From NCBI RefSeq assembly GCF_001999905.1, contig NZ_CP019640.1, positions 152,501 to 216,500 on the forward strand: DNA of 64,000 nt. Direction: 5' to 3'. The position numbers and the translations under genes were made by a program. Below the pieces are notes generated by a model. The model saw only the letters and a program-made list of their open reading frames with translations, had not been told where the DNA came from and ran no database searches. How positions within the stretch are numbered: the first letter of the stretch is position 1; the number at the start of each line of letters is the position of its first letter. Of this stretch, positions 36,359 to 44,606 are shown in pieces. Source of the DNA: Planococcus lenghuensis. GTDB taxonomy: Bacteria; Bacillota; Bacilli; Bacillales_A; Planococcaceae.

Positions 36359-36373
36359 GGAGGCATCAGCACA

Positions 36374-36769
36374 ATGGCGAAAATCACCACATTTTTTATG
36401 TTCAACGGACAGGCGGAGGAAGCCATCCGCTTCTATGTCTCGCTTTTTGATGACTCGGAAATTTTGGATATCATGTACAATGAAGACGGCTCTGTGCTGC
36501 AGGCCGTTTTTGCGATCCAGGGCCAGACATTCATGGCGATTGATAGTACAGTCGAACATGATTTTGCATTCACTCCATCAGTTTCACTGTACGTTACGTG
36601 CGAATCAGATGGAGAAATTGACCAGGCATATAATAAGCTGAAAAGCGGAGGAGCGATCCTCATGCCGCTGGATACCTATCCGTTCAGCAAGAAGTTCGGC
36701 TGGGTACAGGACCGGTTTGGCGTTTCCTGGCAGCTCAATCTGCCGGAACCTGAGCAGCCGCTTAATTGA
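36374..36769 (+). CDS. VOC-superfamily protein (PhnB-like)
   Basis: Protein of 131 aa with a single glyoxalase/bleomycin-resistance fold of PhnB type. The opening KITTFFMFNGQAEEAIRFY and the ending GWVQDRFGVSWQLNL are characteristic. Members bind a metal or small ligand; the function of this subgroup is unknown. It is 15 bases after the fusB-like gene with a ribosome site GAGGAGG, so the two are probably cotranscribed. A bidirectional terminator follows. Confidence 0.85.
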   Translation: MAKITTFFMFNGQAEEAIRFYVSLFDDSEILDIMYNEDGSVLQAVFAIQGQTFMAIDSTVEHDFAFTPSVSLYVTCESDGEIDQAYNKLKSGGAILMPLDTYPFSKKFGWVQDRFGVSWQLNLPEPEQPLN

Positions 36770-36778
36770 ACAATTACT

Positions 36779-36820
36779 AAAAACCCCCCTTGCCGTTTTA
36801 AAACGGCAAGGGGGGTTTTT
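36779..36820. terminator. Bidirectional terminator, 42-bp perfect palindrome
   Basis: Two 21-base arms, each running A5-C6-TTGCCGTTTT or its complement, meet without a spacer, so the hairpin loop must come from the TTTTAAAA centre. T5 on both strands. It serves the VOC gene and the convergent permease gene. Confidence 0.92.
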
Positions 36821-36822
36821 GG

Positions 36823-37503
36823 TCAGCGCAGATATTGCTCATAGCGCCGCTCCAAGTGATTCTGCAACACTGTCATAATAGAACAAATGCCCCAGTAAAT
36901 AAGTGAAGCAACGATCAACAGTGTCAGCAGATCATATTCACGTGCACCGACAATCCGGGCTTTGTTGAAGATTTCCGGCACGGTGATCATCGCAGCGAGT
37001 GATGAAGCCTTGATCAGATCGAGCAGGACATTCGACAGCGGCGGGATTGCAATGCGGATGGATTGCGGCAGGATAATGCGCCGCATGATCTGCCAGTACG
37101 ACAGGCCAAGCGCCTGAGCGGATTCCCATTGGCCTTTATCGACCGACGCAAGCGCTGCCCGGAGGATTTCCGCCATATAGGCGGCGCTGTTGACGCTGAA
37201 GCCGATCAACGCAGCCTGCAATGCCGTAAATTCCACACCAATGACCGGAAATCCGAAATAGAGCAGAAACAGGATGACGAGAATCGGCACACCCCGCATA
37301 AAAGAAATATAGGACCGGGCAAACCATTGCAGCGGAGCGATCCGTGAAGTGCGCGCAAGCGCCAGGAAAAAACCGATGATCAGTCCGATGACCATACTCA
37401 CGACTGAAATCAACAGCGTATACCAGATACCGCTCAGCACATAAGGAAAGGATTCAATTGCCAGCTGCGGATCAAACAGAAGGCCCCATTCAATATCGTT
37501 CAT
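36823..37503 (-). CDS. Polar amino-acid ABC transporter permease
   Basis: HisM/GlnP-type membrane subunit of 226 aa with about five helices. The RGVPILVILFLLYFG motif and the EAA loop around KGQWESAQALGLSYWQIM are diagnostic of polar amino-acid importers (PAAT family). It follows the binding-protein gene by 22 bases, with GGGAGG before its start. The strong terminator immediately after it means no ATPase is encoded in this operon; the ATPase must be shared or lie elsewhere. Substrate (cystine, glutamine, arginine or other) cannot be assigned. Confidence 0.9.
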   Translation of the reverse strand: MNDIEWGLLFDPQLAIESFPYVLSGIWYTLLISVVSMVIGLIIGFFLALARTSRIAPLQWFARSYISFMRGVPILVILFLLYFGFPVIGVEFTALQAALIGFSVNSAAYMAEILRAALASVDKGQWESAQALGLSYWQIMRRIILPQSIRIAIPPLSNVLLDLIKASSLAAMITVPEIFNKARIVGAREYDLLTLLIVASLIYWGICSIMTVLQNHLERRYEQYLR

Positions 37504-37525
37504 TTGAAGACCTCCCTAGCCTCAT

Positions 37526-38368
37526 CTACTCGACATCAGGTTCTTGTGAAACATCTTCGCCACCAAAGAATGCTTTGGAGAGTTCCGTGATTGTTCCGTC
37601 TTCAAGCATTTCAGCCAGGACGCGATTTACATTTTCGACAAGCTCCGTATTCTCTTCATTCATAACCAATCCAACTGAAGAAGGATTGAATTTGATATCC
37701 GGATGGATAGTAATATTCAAATCCGGAAATGCAGAGACGCCAAAGAGCGACAGGTAGTAATCATTTAAGATAACATCTGTACGTCCAATGGAAACATCAC
37801 GCAGATATACTTCGTTTGATGCATTATCGTAAGTGACCGGTTCTGCTCCCAATTCCCGGGCAATATCCATATAGATGGAAGTAGCCGCTCCAGCTGCTTT
37901 CTTTCCTTCCACATCTTCCAAGGTTTCAATGCCGGATAAATCATCCTCACGAACAACAGCGACGCCGTAAGAATATTTTATTGGAGTTGAAAAAGCGAAC
38001 TCTTCCTGTCGTTCCTCTGTAATTTCGATGTCATTAGCTGCCATGTCAAGTTGGCCCGTATTAACACTCGTCAGCATTTCATCAAAACCAAGCTCTGTGA
38101 ATTCAGCTTCTAATCCGAGCCGGTCAGCAACTTCACGTGCGACTTCAACTTCAAAGCCTGTTAGTTCATCTGTTTCTTCATCATGGAATGAAGTGGCAAG
38201 AAGAGTACCGGATGTTCCAATTTCCAATACGCCTTCCTCCTGGATTTCATCCCAAGCGGATGTGGTTTCTTCTGCAGCTTCCTCGGTATCACTGCAACCG
38301 GTTAAAAGCGAAAAGGATAAGACCCCTGTCAGCAGGGCCCAGCCTTGTTTTTTATCTAAAGCCATCAT
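37526..38368 (-). CDS. Amino-acid ABC transporter substrate-binding lipoprotein
   Basis: SBP family 3 protein of 280 aa. The signal peptide ends in the lipobox LTGC (C25), followed by an acidic linker. The binding fold shows EIGTSGTLLATSFHD, LTGFEVEVAREVADRLGL, GQLDMAANDIEIT and the hinge region KKAAGAATSIYMDIA. The sequence is nearest in style to cystine/polar amino-acid binders of the TcyA/YxeM kind (impression only). It is the first gene of a two-gene operon with the permease. AGGGGG precedes the tandem ATG start. Confidence 0.9.
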   Translation of the reverse strand: MMALDKKQGWALLTGVLSFSLLTGCSDTEEAAEETTSAWDEIQEEGVLEIGTSGTLLATSFHDEETDELTGFEVEVAREVADRLGLEAEFTELGFDEMLTSVNTGQLDMAANDIEITEERQEEFAFSTPIKYSYGVAVVREDDLSGIETLEDVEGKKAAGAATSIYMDIARELGAEPVTYDNASNEVYLRDVSIGRTDVILNDYYLSLFGVSAFPDLNITIHPDIKFNPSSVGLVMNEENTELVENVNRVLAEMLEDGTITELSKAFFGGEDVSQEPDVE

Positions 38369-38481
38369 TATAAAACCCCCTATAACTTCTTTAGTACTTT
38401 AACAAGATAGCACTTCATAGCAGGCAGGGCAACAGCTTGCGCTTTACCTGTATTTTTACGAAAAATTCTATTAATTTAATA

Positions 38482-38531
38482 TTGACCACATTGGTCAGGG
38501 AGCGTATATTGGAATTGACCAGGCTGGTCAA
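38482..38531. promoter_or_regulatory. Promoter with paired TetR-type operators
   Basis: TTGACCA-CAT-TGGTCAG (38482-38498) and TTGACCA-GGC-TGGTCAA (38515-38531) are two dyads with centres 33 bp apart, about three helix turns. The first covers the -35 TTGACC, which with TATATT (38505-38510) at 17-bp spacing forms a promoter; the second covers the initial transcribed region and runs into the ribosome site. The placement implies autorepression by the adjacent TetR protein. Confidence 0.8.
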
Positions 38532-38537
38532 AAGGAG

Positions 38538-39185
38538 ATGGGTAAAATTCTTGATAAATTTGAGAGTCTGGAACCGGATAAGCAACAACGAATATTGGCA
38601 GCGGCACTTGCGGAATTTGCAGAGAATGGATTTGCGCAGGCATCGACCAATCGGATTGTAAAAGCCGCGGAAGTTGGAAAGGGTATTCTCTTCTACTACT
38701 TCCAGAGCAAAAAAGGACTGTATGAGTACTTGGTGAACTACAGTCTGGATGTCATGCTCGAGCATTATTTAAAGCGGATTGATGAAACAGAACCTGACTT
38801 TATTGAACGGCTCAGGCAGGCGGCTCAGGCAAAAATGGAGACATACATTAAATATCGGCATGTATTCAGCTTTATGGCAACTGTCATGCTGCAGAAGGAT
38901 TCAGCATTGCCGGCTCATCTTGAAACCCGGCTTGGGGAAATGACCGCGCTGGCATACGAGAAACTCTATAGCGGAATCGACCGGAACCGTTTCCGTGCCG
39001 GCATCGATGTTGAGAAAGCGTTTCAGCTGATCCGCTGGTCGATCGAGGGTTATCAAAATGATTTAACAAAGCAGCTGGAAGGAAAAAAACTGTCTGAGAT
39101 TGATTTGAACCCGTACTGGGAAGAGTTCTATGGCTACCTGGATGTCCTGAAAGAAAGCTTTTATGAAAAAGGGGATAGAACGTAA
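38538..39185 (+). CDS. TetR-family transcriptional regulator
   Basis: Repressor of 215 aa. The N-terminal HTH (KQQRILAAALAEFAENGFAQAST..AAEVGKGILFYYFQSKKGLYEYL) is followed by a ligand domain of about 150 residues. Two matching palindromes overlap its promoter, so it most likely controls its own operon with the ABC exporter downstream. The ATG at 38538 directly abuts AAAGGAG, an unusually short spacing; an ATT codon at 38547 would have ideal spacing, so the true start is uncertain. The stop overlaps the next start (TAATG). Confidence 0.9.
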   Translation: MGKILDKFESLEPDKQQRILAAALAEFAENGFAQASTNRIVKAAEVGKGILFYYFQSKKGLYEYLVNYSLDVMLEHYLKRIDETEPDFIERLRQAAQAKMETYIKYRHVFSFMATVMLQKDSALPAHLETRLGEMTALAYEKLYSGIDRNRFRAGIDVEKAFQLIRWSIEGYQNDLTKQLEGKKLSEIDLNPYWEEFYGYLDVLKESFYEKGDRT

Positions 39186-40096
39186 TGGAAGTTCTCCAGA
39201 CACAAAACCTGACTAAAAAGTTCGGCAGTGTTACCGCATTGAACAACGTGAGCATTCAGATGAATGAAGGGGAAGTGTACGGATTTATCGGTCCAAACGG
39301 TGCAGGGAAATCGACGACCATCCGGATTCTGCTGGGCATGCTGAGAGCGACGGATGGAAACGCAAAAATTTTCGGCAAGGATGTCTGGAAAGACGCGGTG
39401 AATATTCATAAACGGATCGCTTATGTGCCGGGCGATGTGAATCTGTGGCCGAATCTGACGGGTGGAGAAGTCATTGACTTATTTCTGAAACTGCGTGGAG
39501 CGAGCGGTGCCGGTCGACAGGAAGAACTGATTCAGCGGTTTAACCTGGATCCGACGAAGAAATGCGGAACGTATTCAAAAGGGAACCGGCAAAAGATTGC
39601 ACTGATCGCCGCTTTCTCATCCGATGCGGATTTGTTCATCCTGGATGAACCGACTTCCGGCTTGGATCCGCTCATGGAACGGATTTTCCAGGAGTATATA
39701 GTAGAAGCAAGGGACAGAGGCAAGAGTGTGCTGCTCTCCAGTCACATTCTATCTGAAGTCGAGAAATTATGTGACCGGATCGGCATCATCCGGCAAGGTG
39801 AAATCATCGAAACCGGTTCACTGAAAGAATTACGTCACTTGACCAGAACCAATTTGCTCATTGAGACGAAGAAAGCCATCCCTTCCTTGGGGAGTATCAA
39901 GGGAATCCATGCTTTGAAGCGGAACGGCCAATCGGTATCCTTCCAGGTGGATATGGAAGAACTGGATGAAGTGCTGCTATACGTGAGCCGATACGGGATT
40001 ACGAAACTGGAGAGTGCACCTCCGACGCTTGAAGACTTGTTCATGCGGCATTATGACAACACGGGAGAACCGGTGCGGGTTGGAGGTGGCTTCTGA
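39185..40096 (+). CDS. ABC exporter ATP-binding protein
   Basis: ATPase of 303 aa of the ABC-2 (DRA) type. Walker A GPNGAGKST is at about 38-46, the signature region reads YSKGNRQKIALIAA (SKGNRQ in place of LSGGQ), and Walker B LFILDEPTSGLDP follows. The C-terminal ~90 residues form the extra domain common to drug and antibiotic exporters. It overlaps both neighbours by one base (TAATG and TGATG), so regulator, ATPase and permease are tightly coupled. A role in efflux of a toxic compound sensed by the TetR protein is inferred. Confidence 0.92.
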   Translation: MEVLQTQNLTKKFGSVTALNNVSIQMNEGEVYGFIGPNGAGKSTTIRILLGMLRATDGNAKIFGKDVWKDAVNIHKRIAYVPGDVNLWPNLTGGEVIDLFLKLRGASGAGRQEELIQRFNLDPTKKCGTYSKGNRQKIALIAAFSSDADLFILDEPTSGLDPLMERIFQEYIVEARDRGKSVLLSSHILSEVEKLCDRIGIIRQGEIIETGSLKELRHLTRTNLLIETKKAIPSLGSIKGIHALKRNGQSVSFQVDMEELDEVLLYVSRYGITKLESAPPTLEDLFMRHYDNTGEPVRVGGGF

Positions 40097-41691
40097 TGAA
40101 CCAGTTAACAGCGGGAACAGGCAGACTTACAGGCATGGCGCTCCGCCGGGTCCGGCTGCCGGTCTGGCTTATCGCCATCGCTGGTTTTACGTGGATGATT
40201 GTGTGGGCATTGACGGGACTCTATGGAGATGATGCGGAGCGGCAGGCAATAGCGGCGACGATGCATAACCCGGCCATGGTTGCGATGGTCGGACCGGGAT
40301 ATGGACTTGATAATTACACGCTTGGCGCATTAGTGGCCCATCAGCTTTTGTTATTTACCGCCATCGCTGTCGGTATTATGGCGATTCTGCTGACAGCAAG
40401 CCACACGCGGGCCGAAGAAGAGGATGGCCGTACTGAGCTGGTCCGTGCACTTCCCGTGGGTCGGCTGTCGAGTCTGGCAGCAACTGCAATAGTGCTGACA
40501 GCAGCCAATGTCCTTCTGGCCCTGCTGGTGGGGCTGAGTCTGTATGCGCTGGGAATTGTAAGCATCGATTTAGAAGGTTCATTGCTCTATGGTGCAGCTT
40601 TAGGTGTGACCGGACTTTTTTTTACCGCGCTCACTGCACTGTTCGCTCAGCTGGCCGAAAGTGCGCGCGGCACAGTCGGGCTGTCTCTTACTGTTCTGAT
40701 TTTTGCATACCTGATTCGGGCAGTTGGTGACGTGAGCAACGAGACCTTGTCATACCTGTCGCCATTCGGTTGGGTGTTGCGGACGGAAGTATATGTGAAC
40801 AATTACTGGTTGCCGGTTTTCATTGTAACGCTAGCAGCAGCGGCCCTGTTTTTACTGGCATTCTTTCTGGATGGCATCCGGGACTTAGAAGCCGGTTTTC
40901 TGCCATCGCGCAGAGGTAAAAAGAAAGCTTCCCTCTTTCTGCAGGGACCGTTCGGCTTAGCTGTCCGGCTGCAGCGCACGGCGCTCATCGCCTGGGCGGT
41001 CGGCATGTTCATTCTGGGGCTCTCCTATGGTTCCGTGCTTGGTGATCTGGAATCATATTTTGCGAACAATGAAATGCTGGAAACGCTCCTGCCACCGGAC
41101 AGCGATTTTTCGCTTGCAGAGCAGTTCGTATCACTCCTGCTGGTCGTGATGGCAATGATCTGCACGACGCCTGTCCTGCTGGTGTTTCTAAAGTTAAAGG
41201 GAGAAGAAAAAAAGGGGCGGGTCAGTCATGTGTTCAGCCGGGCAGTTTCCCGTGGCCGGCAACTCGGCAGCTATTTGGGGTTGGCAGTTGCAGTCAGTGT
41301 TCTTGTTCAGCTGTTAACCGTGTTTGGTCTGTGGCTGGCCGGAAAAGCGGTACTCACCGGAACTTTCGAATTGGGATCTCTAGTGGAAGCGGCAGTGGTT
41401 TATTTGCCTGCCATGTGGGTGATGACAGCCGTGGGTGCATTGCTGTTAGGCATTGCACCAAAATGGACAGGGCTGGCTTACCTGTACTTGGCGTATTCGT
41501 TTTTTGTTGTTTACCTCGGTGATTTGCTGCAGCTGCCGGACTGGCTCGCCGGTCTCTCGCCGTTCGACTATGTATCCCGGCTGCCGATCGAGGAATTGGA
41601 TATCACGAATTCATTTTTTCTGCTGCTGATAGCAACGGTCTTAACGGGTATTGGTTTTTACGGCTATAGCCGACGGGACCTTATGGAATGA
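40096..41691 (+). CDS. ABC-2-type exporter permease, two-repeat
   Basis: Large membrane subunit of 531 aa with about twelve helices in two halves (residues ~15-260 and ~295-528), each beginning with a basic amphipathic segment. This organisation is that of polyketide/tetronasin-type exporter permeases in Gram-positive bacteria. ARAEEEDGRTELVRALPVGR is a recognisable cytoplasmic loop. Its start overlaps the ATPase stop. Third gene of the TetR-controlled operon, with a terminator at its end. The drug or substrate is unknown. Confidence 0.88.
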   Translation: MNQLTAGTGRLTGMALRRVRLPVWLIAIAGFTWMIVWALTGLYGDDAERQAIAATMHNPAMVAMVGPGYGLDNYTLGALVAHQLLLFTAIAVGIMAILLTASHTRAEEEDGRTELVRALPVGRLSSLAATAIVLTAANVLLALLVGLSLYALGIVSIDLEGSLLYGAALGVTGLFFTALTALFAQLAESARGTVGLSLTVLIFAYLIRAVGDVSNETLSYLSPFGWVLRTEVYVNNYWLPVFIVTLAAAALFLLAFFLDGIRDLEAGFLPSRRGKKKASLFLQGPFGLAVRLQRTALIAWAVGMFILGLSYGSVLGDLESYFANNEMLETLLPPDSDFSLAEQFVSLLLVVMAMICTTPVLLVFLKLKGEEKKGRVSHVFSRAVSRGRQLGSYLGLAVAVSVLVQLLTVFGLWLAGKAVLTGTFELGSLVEAAVVYLPAMWVMTAVGALLLGIAPKWTGLAYLYLAYSFFVVYLGDLLQLPDWLAGLSPFDYVSRLPIEELDITNSFFLLLIATVLTGIGFYGYSRRDLME

Positions 41692-41697
41692 AAATAA

Positions 41698-41736
41698 CGC
41701 GGACGGATAACAAACGTTATCTGTCCGTGCTTTTTG
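41698..41736 (+). terminator. Terminator of TetR-ABC operon
   Basis: GCGGACGGATAAC pairs with GTTATCTGTCCGTGC (one bulge region) across AAAC, then T5. Confidence 0.85.
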
Positions 41737-41807
41737 TCTGCTGGCAGATTTCCGGTTTGTCCGGTAATCTGTTTAATGAAGAGAAAAGAACGGAGAGGGG
41801 TGAGCAG

Positions 41808-42536
41808 ATGGCTGAATTCTTACAGCCGGCTGTCGATTTTCGGGATGTCCATTACTCGATTGGGGATACCCCCATCCTAAAAGGTGTTACGGGTTCATTT
41901 CCGGATGGGAAAATTACGACAGTGGTCGGGCCTTCGGGAGCGGGAAAATCCACGTTGCTGAAACTTTGCAATGGATTGATTTCACCAGACCGGGGAACAA
42001 TTTTCATCCAGGAGACACCGATCGACCGGATCAGCCCAATCCGTTTACGCCAGATTGTCGGTATTGCCCTGCAGGATGCACCAATGATAGAAGGAACAGT
42101 GGCGGATAATCTTGCTGTACCCCGAAAACTCAAAGGAGAAGACCTGACAGCGGAAGAAGCAGAAACGGCACTTGCGGATGTTGGTCTTCTCCGCGACTTT
42201 CTGAATCGGAACAGTCAGGAACTGTCGGGCGGACAGCGGCAGAAAGTATCGATTGCCCGCACGTTGGTCAATCGTCCGGATATCCTGCTGCTGGATGAGA
42301 TTACTTCCTCATTGGACCGGACCTCCCAGCGGGAAATCGAAGAATTGATCCGGGCCATCAACCGGAAATTTGGTGTGACGATCATCTGGATTACGCATAA
42401 TCTGGATCAAGCGCTGCGAATTGGTGATTATACATGGGTCATGATGGATGGCGAAGTGGCGGAAAGCGGTGAACATGTACTGGAGTATCCGGCGGCACAG
42501 CGCGTACAGCAATTTTTGAAAGGGGGCAGAGCATGA
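41808..42536 (+). CDS. ABC transporter ATP-binding protein, FetA/YjkB-like
   Basis: ATPase of 242 aa. Walker A GPSGAGKST, signature LSGGQRQKVSIARTL, Walker B ILLLDEITSSLD (with I in place of the usual P after Glu) and the switch WITHNLDQA are present. Start ATG 41808 follows GAGAGGGG; a frame extending back to 41,688 crosses the preceding terminator and is rejected. It overlaps the next gene (ATGA). The pair corresponds to FetA-FetB, described in Escherichia coli as an iron exporter that protects from oxidative stress; the assignment here rests on the partner. Confidence 0.88.
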   Translation: MAEFLQPAVDFRDVHYSIGDTPILKGVTGSFPDGKITTVVGPSGAGKSTLLKLCNGLISPDRGTIFIQETPIDRISPIRLRQIVGIALQDAPMIEGTVADNLAVPRKLKGEDLTAEEAETALADVGLLRDFLNRNSQELSGGQRQKVSIARTLVNRPDILLLDEITSSLDRTSQREIEELIRAINRKFGVTIIWITHNLDQALRIGDYTWVMMDGEVAESGEHVLEYPAAQRVQQFLKGGRA

Positions 42537-43291
42537 CATACGGAACACTTGCCCTCACCTTAATTTTTGTTCTGATTCCCATCGTTTTATCTAAAACGCT
42601 GAATCTCGGACTCGAGCGGGATGCAATCATTGCGACAGTCCGGTCCATCGTTCAGCTGCTGGCTGTCGGATACTTGCTGGAATTCGTTTTTGAGGCAGAA
42701 AACCCGATCTTTATTTTACTGATGATCACCTTAATGATTGCGGCAGCGACGCATAATGTCCAGCGTAAAGGAATGGTGATTCCGGGCATCACGGCCAAGG
42801 TGGCGTTGACTTTCATCGTCGTGGAAGTGTTGACGCAGGGGATTTTGCTCGGCTTTGATATTATTCCGGCCACTCCACAATACATCATTCCGATCAGCGG
42901 TATGGTGATCGGTAACTCGATGGTGCTGGCGATCCTGTTCCTCAACCGGTTTTCTTCGGAAGTCGAGGGCCGCCGGGACGAGATTGAATTGTTGTTGTCG
43001 CTGGGCGGCACGCCTCGTCAGGCGATTCACAGACGGCTGCTGCAAGCCATTAAAGCAAGCATGATTCCAACGCTGGAAAGTCAGAAAACGATGGGGCTCG
43101 TCCAGCTGCCGGGTATGATGAGTGGGCAGATCATTGCGGGCGCTGATCCGATTGAAGCCGTCCAGTTTCAGTTGCTGATCATTTTCCTGATCATGACGAA
43201 TGCGGCAGTGACGAGTGCGATGCTCGGGTTTCTGTCTTATCCGGCGCTATTCAATTCGCGCATGCAGCTGACCAAAGAGCAGAGCAAATAG
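42533..43291 (+). CDS. UPF0014 permease, FetB-like
   Basis: Membrane subunit of 252 aa with about six to seven helices. The conserved FLNRFSSEVEGRRDEIELLL segment with GGTPRQAI, and MGLVQLPGMMSGQIIAGADP near the C-terminus, mark the UPF0014/FetB family. It is translated from the ATGA overlap with the ATPase. Together they should form an efflux complex for iron or another metal. No Fur-like box is evident upstream. Confidence 0.9.
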   Translation: MTYGTLALTLIFVLIPIVLSKTLNLGLERDAIIATVRSIVQLLAVGYLLEFVFEAENPIFILLMITLMIAAATHNVQRKGMVIPGITAKVALTFIVVEVLTQGILLGFDIIPATPQYIIPISGMVIGNSMVLAILFLNRFSSEVEGRRDEIELLLSLGGTPRQAIHRRLLQAIKASMIPTLESQKTMGLVQLPGMMSGQIIAGADPIEAVQFQLLIIFLIMTNAAVTSAMLGFLSYPALFNSRMQLTKEQSK

Positions 43292-43295
43292 CCCG

Positions 43296-43333
43296 AATCG
43301 GCTGCAGGTTTTATCTGCGGCTGATTTTTTTAT
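43296..43333 (+). terminator. Terminator of FetAB-like operon
   Basis: ATCGGCTGCAG pairs with CTGCGGCTGAT (G-U/mismatch tolerated) across GTTTTAT, then T7. Confidence 0.8.
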
Positions 43334-43413
43334 TTCCCTTACAGGAATTGGTCGGATGCAGTACGAATAATAGAGAAGTGAACGTGATTTTATAGTGAGA
43401 GGGATAATGAACG

Positions 43414-43686
43414 ATGGATGGAATCAGGGATGTCTTATGGGCATTTCAGATGGGGGTTCTGCTGCTCGCCCCCCTTTTGCTGCCGTTGCTGTTCAAAAAG
43501 TGGGTGTGGGCACGAACAGTTGCCGCCGGCTATGCGTTATACGGGCTGTGGGGTGTGTATTTACATTTCACTGCGGATATCACCACGTATGGCACCGGAT
43601 ACGGGTTATTCATTGTGCCGTATCTGATTCTTATGACGATTGTGGGAGCTTTAGTGGAAAGAAAGCATCAGATGCAGAAGCGATAA
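43414..43686 (+). CDS. Small three-helix membrane protein, paralogue of 44,248 gene
   Basis: Protein of 90 aa with about three hydrophobic helices. I do not know the family. It is clearly related to the 96-aa protein at 44,248: both have FQ-x(4)-L-x-P-LL-x-P, then KKW-x-W, a G-Y pair, and a GT-x-YG motif before the last helix. The two copies flank a larger membrane protein. A start at ATG 43414 without a strong ribosome site is assumed. Function unknown; a membrane complex of the three proteins is conjecture. Confidence 0.65.
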   Translation: MDGIRDVLWAFQMGVLLLAPLLLPLLFKKWVWARTVAAGYALYGLWGVYLHFTADITTYGTGYGLFIVPYLILMTIVGALVERKHQMQKR

Positions 43687-43719
43687 GTGATCACATGCAA
43701 TTGCAGAAGGAGCGGGGAA

Positions 43720-44241
43720 ATGAAAAAATTATTCTTTTTCGGCTACCTCATCAGTGCCGGACTGACGGTTCTGCTTTTCTATTCCATCAACGGGTTGACC
43801 GAACCGCTTGGATCAGCCGATGGGACATGGGGCGGCGGAAACGGCAATCCAGGGATATTCCCGCTTGTCTTTCTTTGGCCGTTTCTGTGTCTGTTCCTGT
43901 ATGGGACGACAGCCTACAGTATGCGCCTCATGAAAAGAGCATGGCCGGCAGCAAAGATCAGGGTAAGTGCAGCCGTGTTTGCGCTGCTGGCAATCGGAAT
44001 TGCCGTCTATCAAGTGGCGGCTGCCCAAGCGGTGCGGAAAGAACTGATCCGGCTTCATCCGTCTTTTAACGAAGATCATCTCCCTTCATTGCTGAACACG
44101 TATACGAATTCAATCTTTTTTAATCTGCTGACGTTTATCATGATCGTGCTGTTCTGTCTGCTGGCCGGTTGCTTATGGGCACTTGTAAGGATGCAGGAAC
44201 CCGGAGGCCGGCAGATCAGTCCGCGTTATAAGCGGCAATGA
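43720..44241 (+). CDS. Hypothetical four-helix membrane protein
   Basis: Protein of 173 aa with about four hydrophobic helices (roughly 5-22, 43-63, 78-98 and 133-157). A Gly-rich loop GTWGGGNGNPG follows the first helix and a charged stretch RKELIRLHPSFNEDHLP lies between helices three and four. Start ATG 43720 follows AGAAGGAGCGGGG; the 11 residues of the longer frame are rejected. It sits 33 bases after the first small membrane gene and six bases before the second. No family recognised. Confidence 0.7.
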   Translation: MKKLFFFGYLISAGLTVLLFYSINGLTEPLGSADGTWGGGNGNPGIFPLVFLWPFLCLFLYGTTAYSMRLMKRAWPAAKIRVSAAVFALLAIGIAVYQVAAAQAVRKELIRLHPSFNEDHLPSLLNTYTNSIFFNLLTFIMIVLFCLLAGCLWALVRMQEPGGRQISPRYKRQ

Positions 44242-44247
44242 AAGGAA

Positions 44248-44538
44248 ATGGCTGCCCGCGTGTATACCGCAAATATGGTCATGGCGTATTTTCAAGTATC
44301 ACTTTTAGTTTTAGGACCGCTTTTAGTACCGGTGTTTCTTAAAAAATGGCTGTGGTTCGGCATCGTCGGAATGGGCTATCTGTTCTATGCAGGAATCGGG
44401 CTGCTGCTGTTTATGTATGAAGACGTCGAGAGTTTCGGAACATTGTATGGAATTGCCATTCCGCTGTTCATCGGGTTCATAAGCATCGTAGGTCTGATCA
44501 GTCAGCTGATTGCGGACCGCCTGAAGAGACAGGCATAA
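44248..44538 (+). CDS. Small three-helix membrane protein, paralogue of 43,414 gene
   Basis: Protein of 96 aa with three helices, similar to the 90-aa protein at 43,414 (shared FQ..PLL..P, KKW-x-W, GT-x-YG and a basic C-terminal tail). The ATG at 44248 is only one base from AAAGGA; ATG 44275 is an alternative without a site. The tandem pair probably arose by duplication. Function unknown. Confidence 0.62.
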   Translation: MAARVYTANMVMAYFQVSLLVLGPLLVPVFLKKWLWFGIVGMGYLFYAGIGLLLFMYEDVESFGTLYGIAIPLFIGFISIVGLISQLIADRLKRQA

Positions 44539-44606
44539 TAGGGGGGATTAATCTATCTTTTCCGGGTTATTGCCCCCCTGTCCATAGGGGTGTTTTATCA
44601 GTTCCC

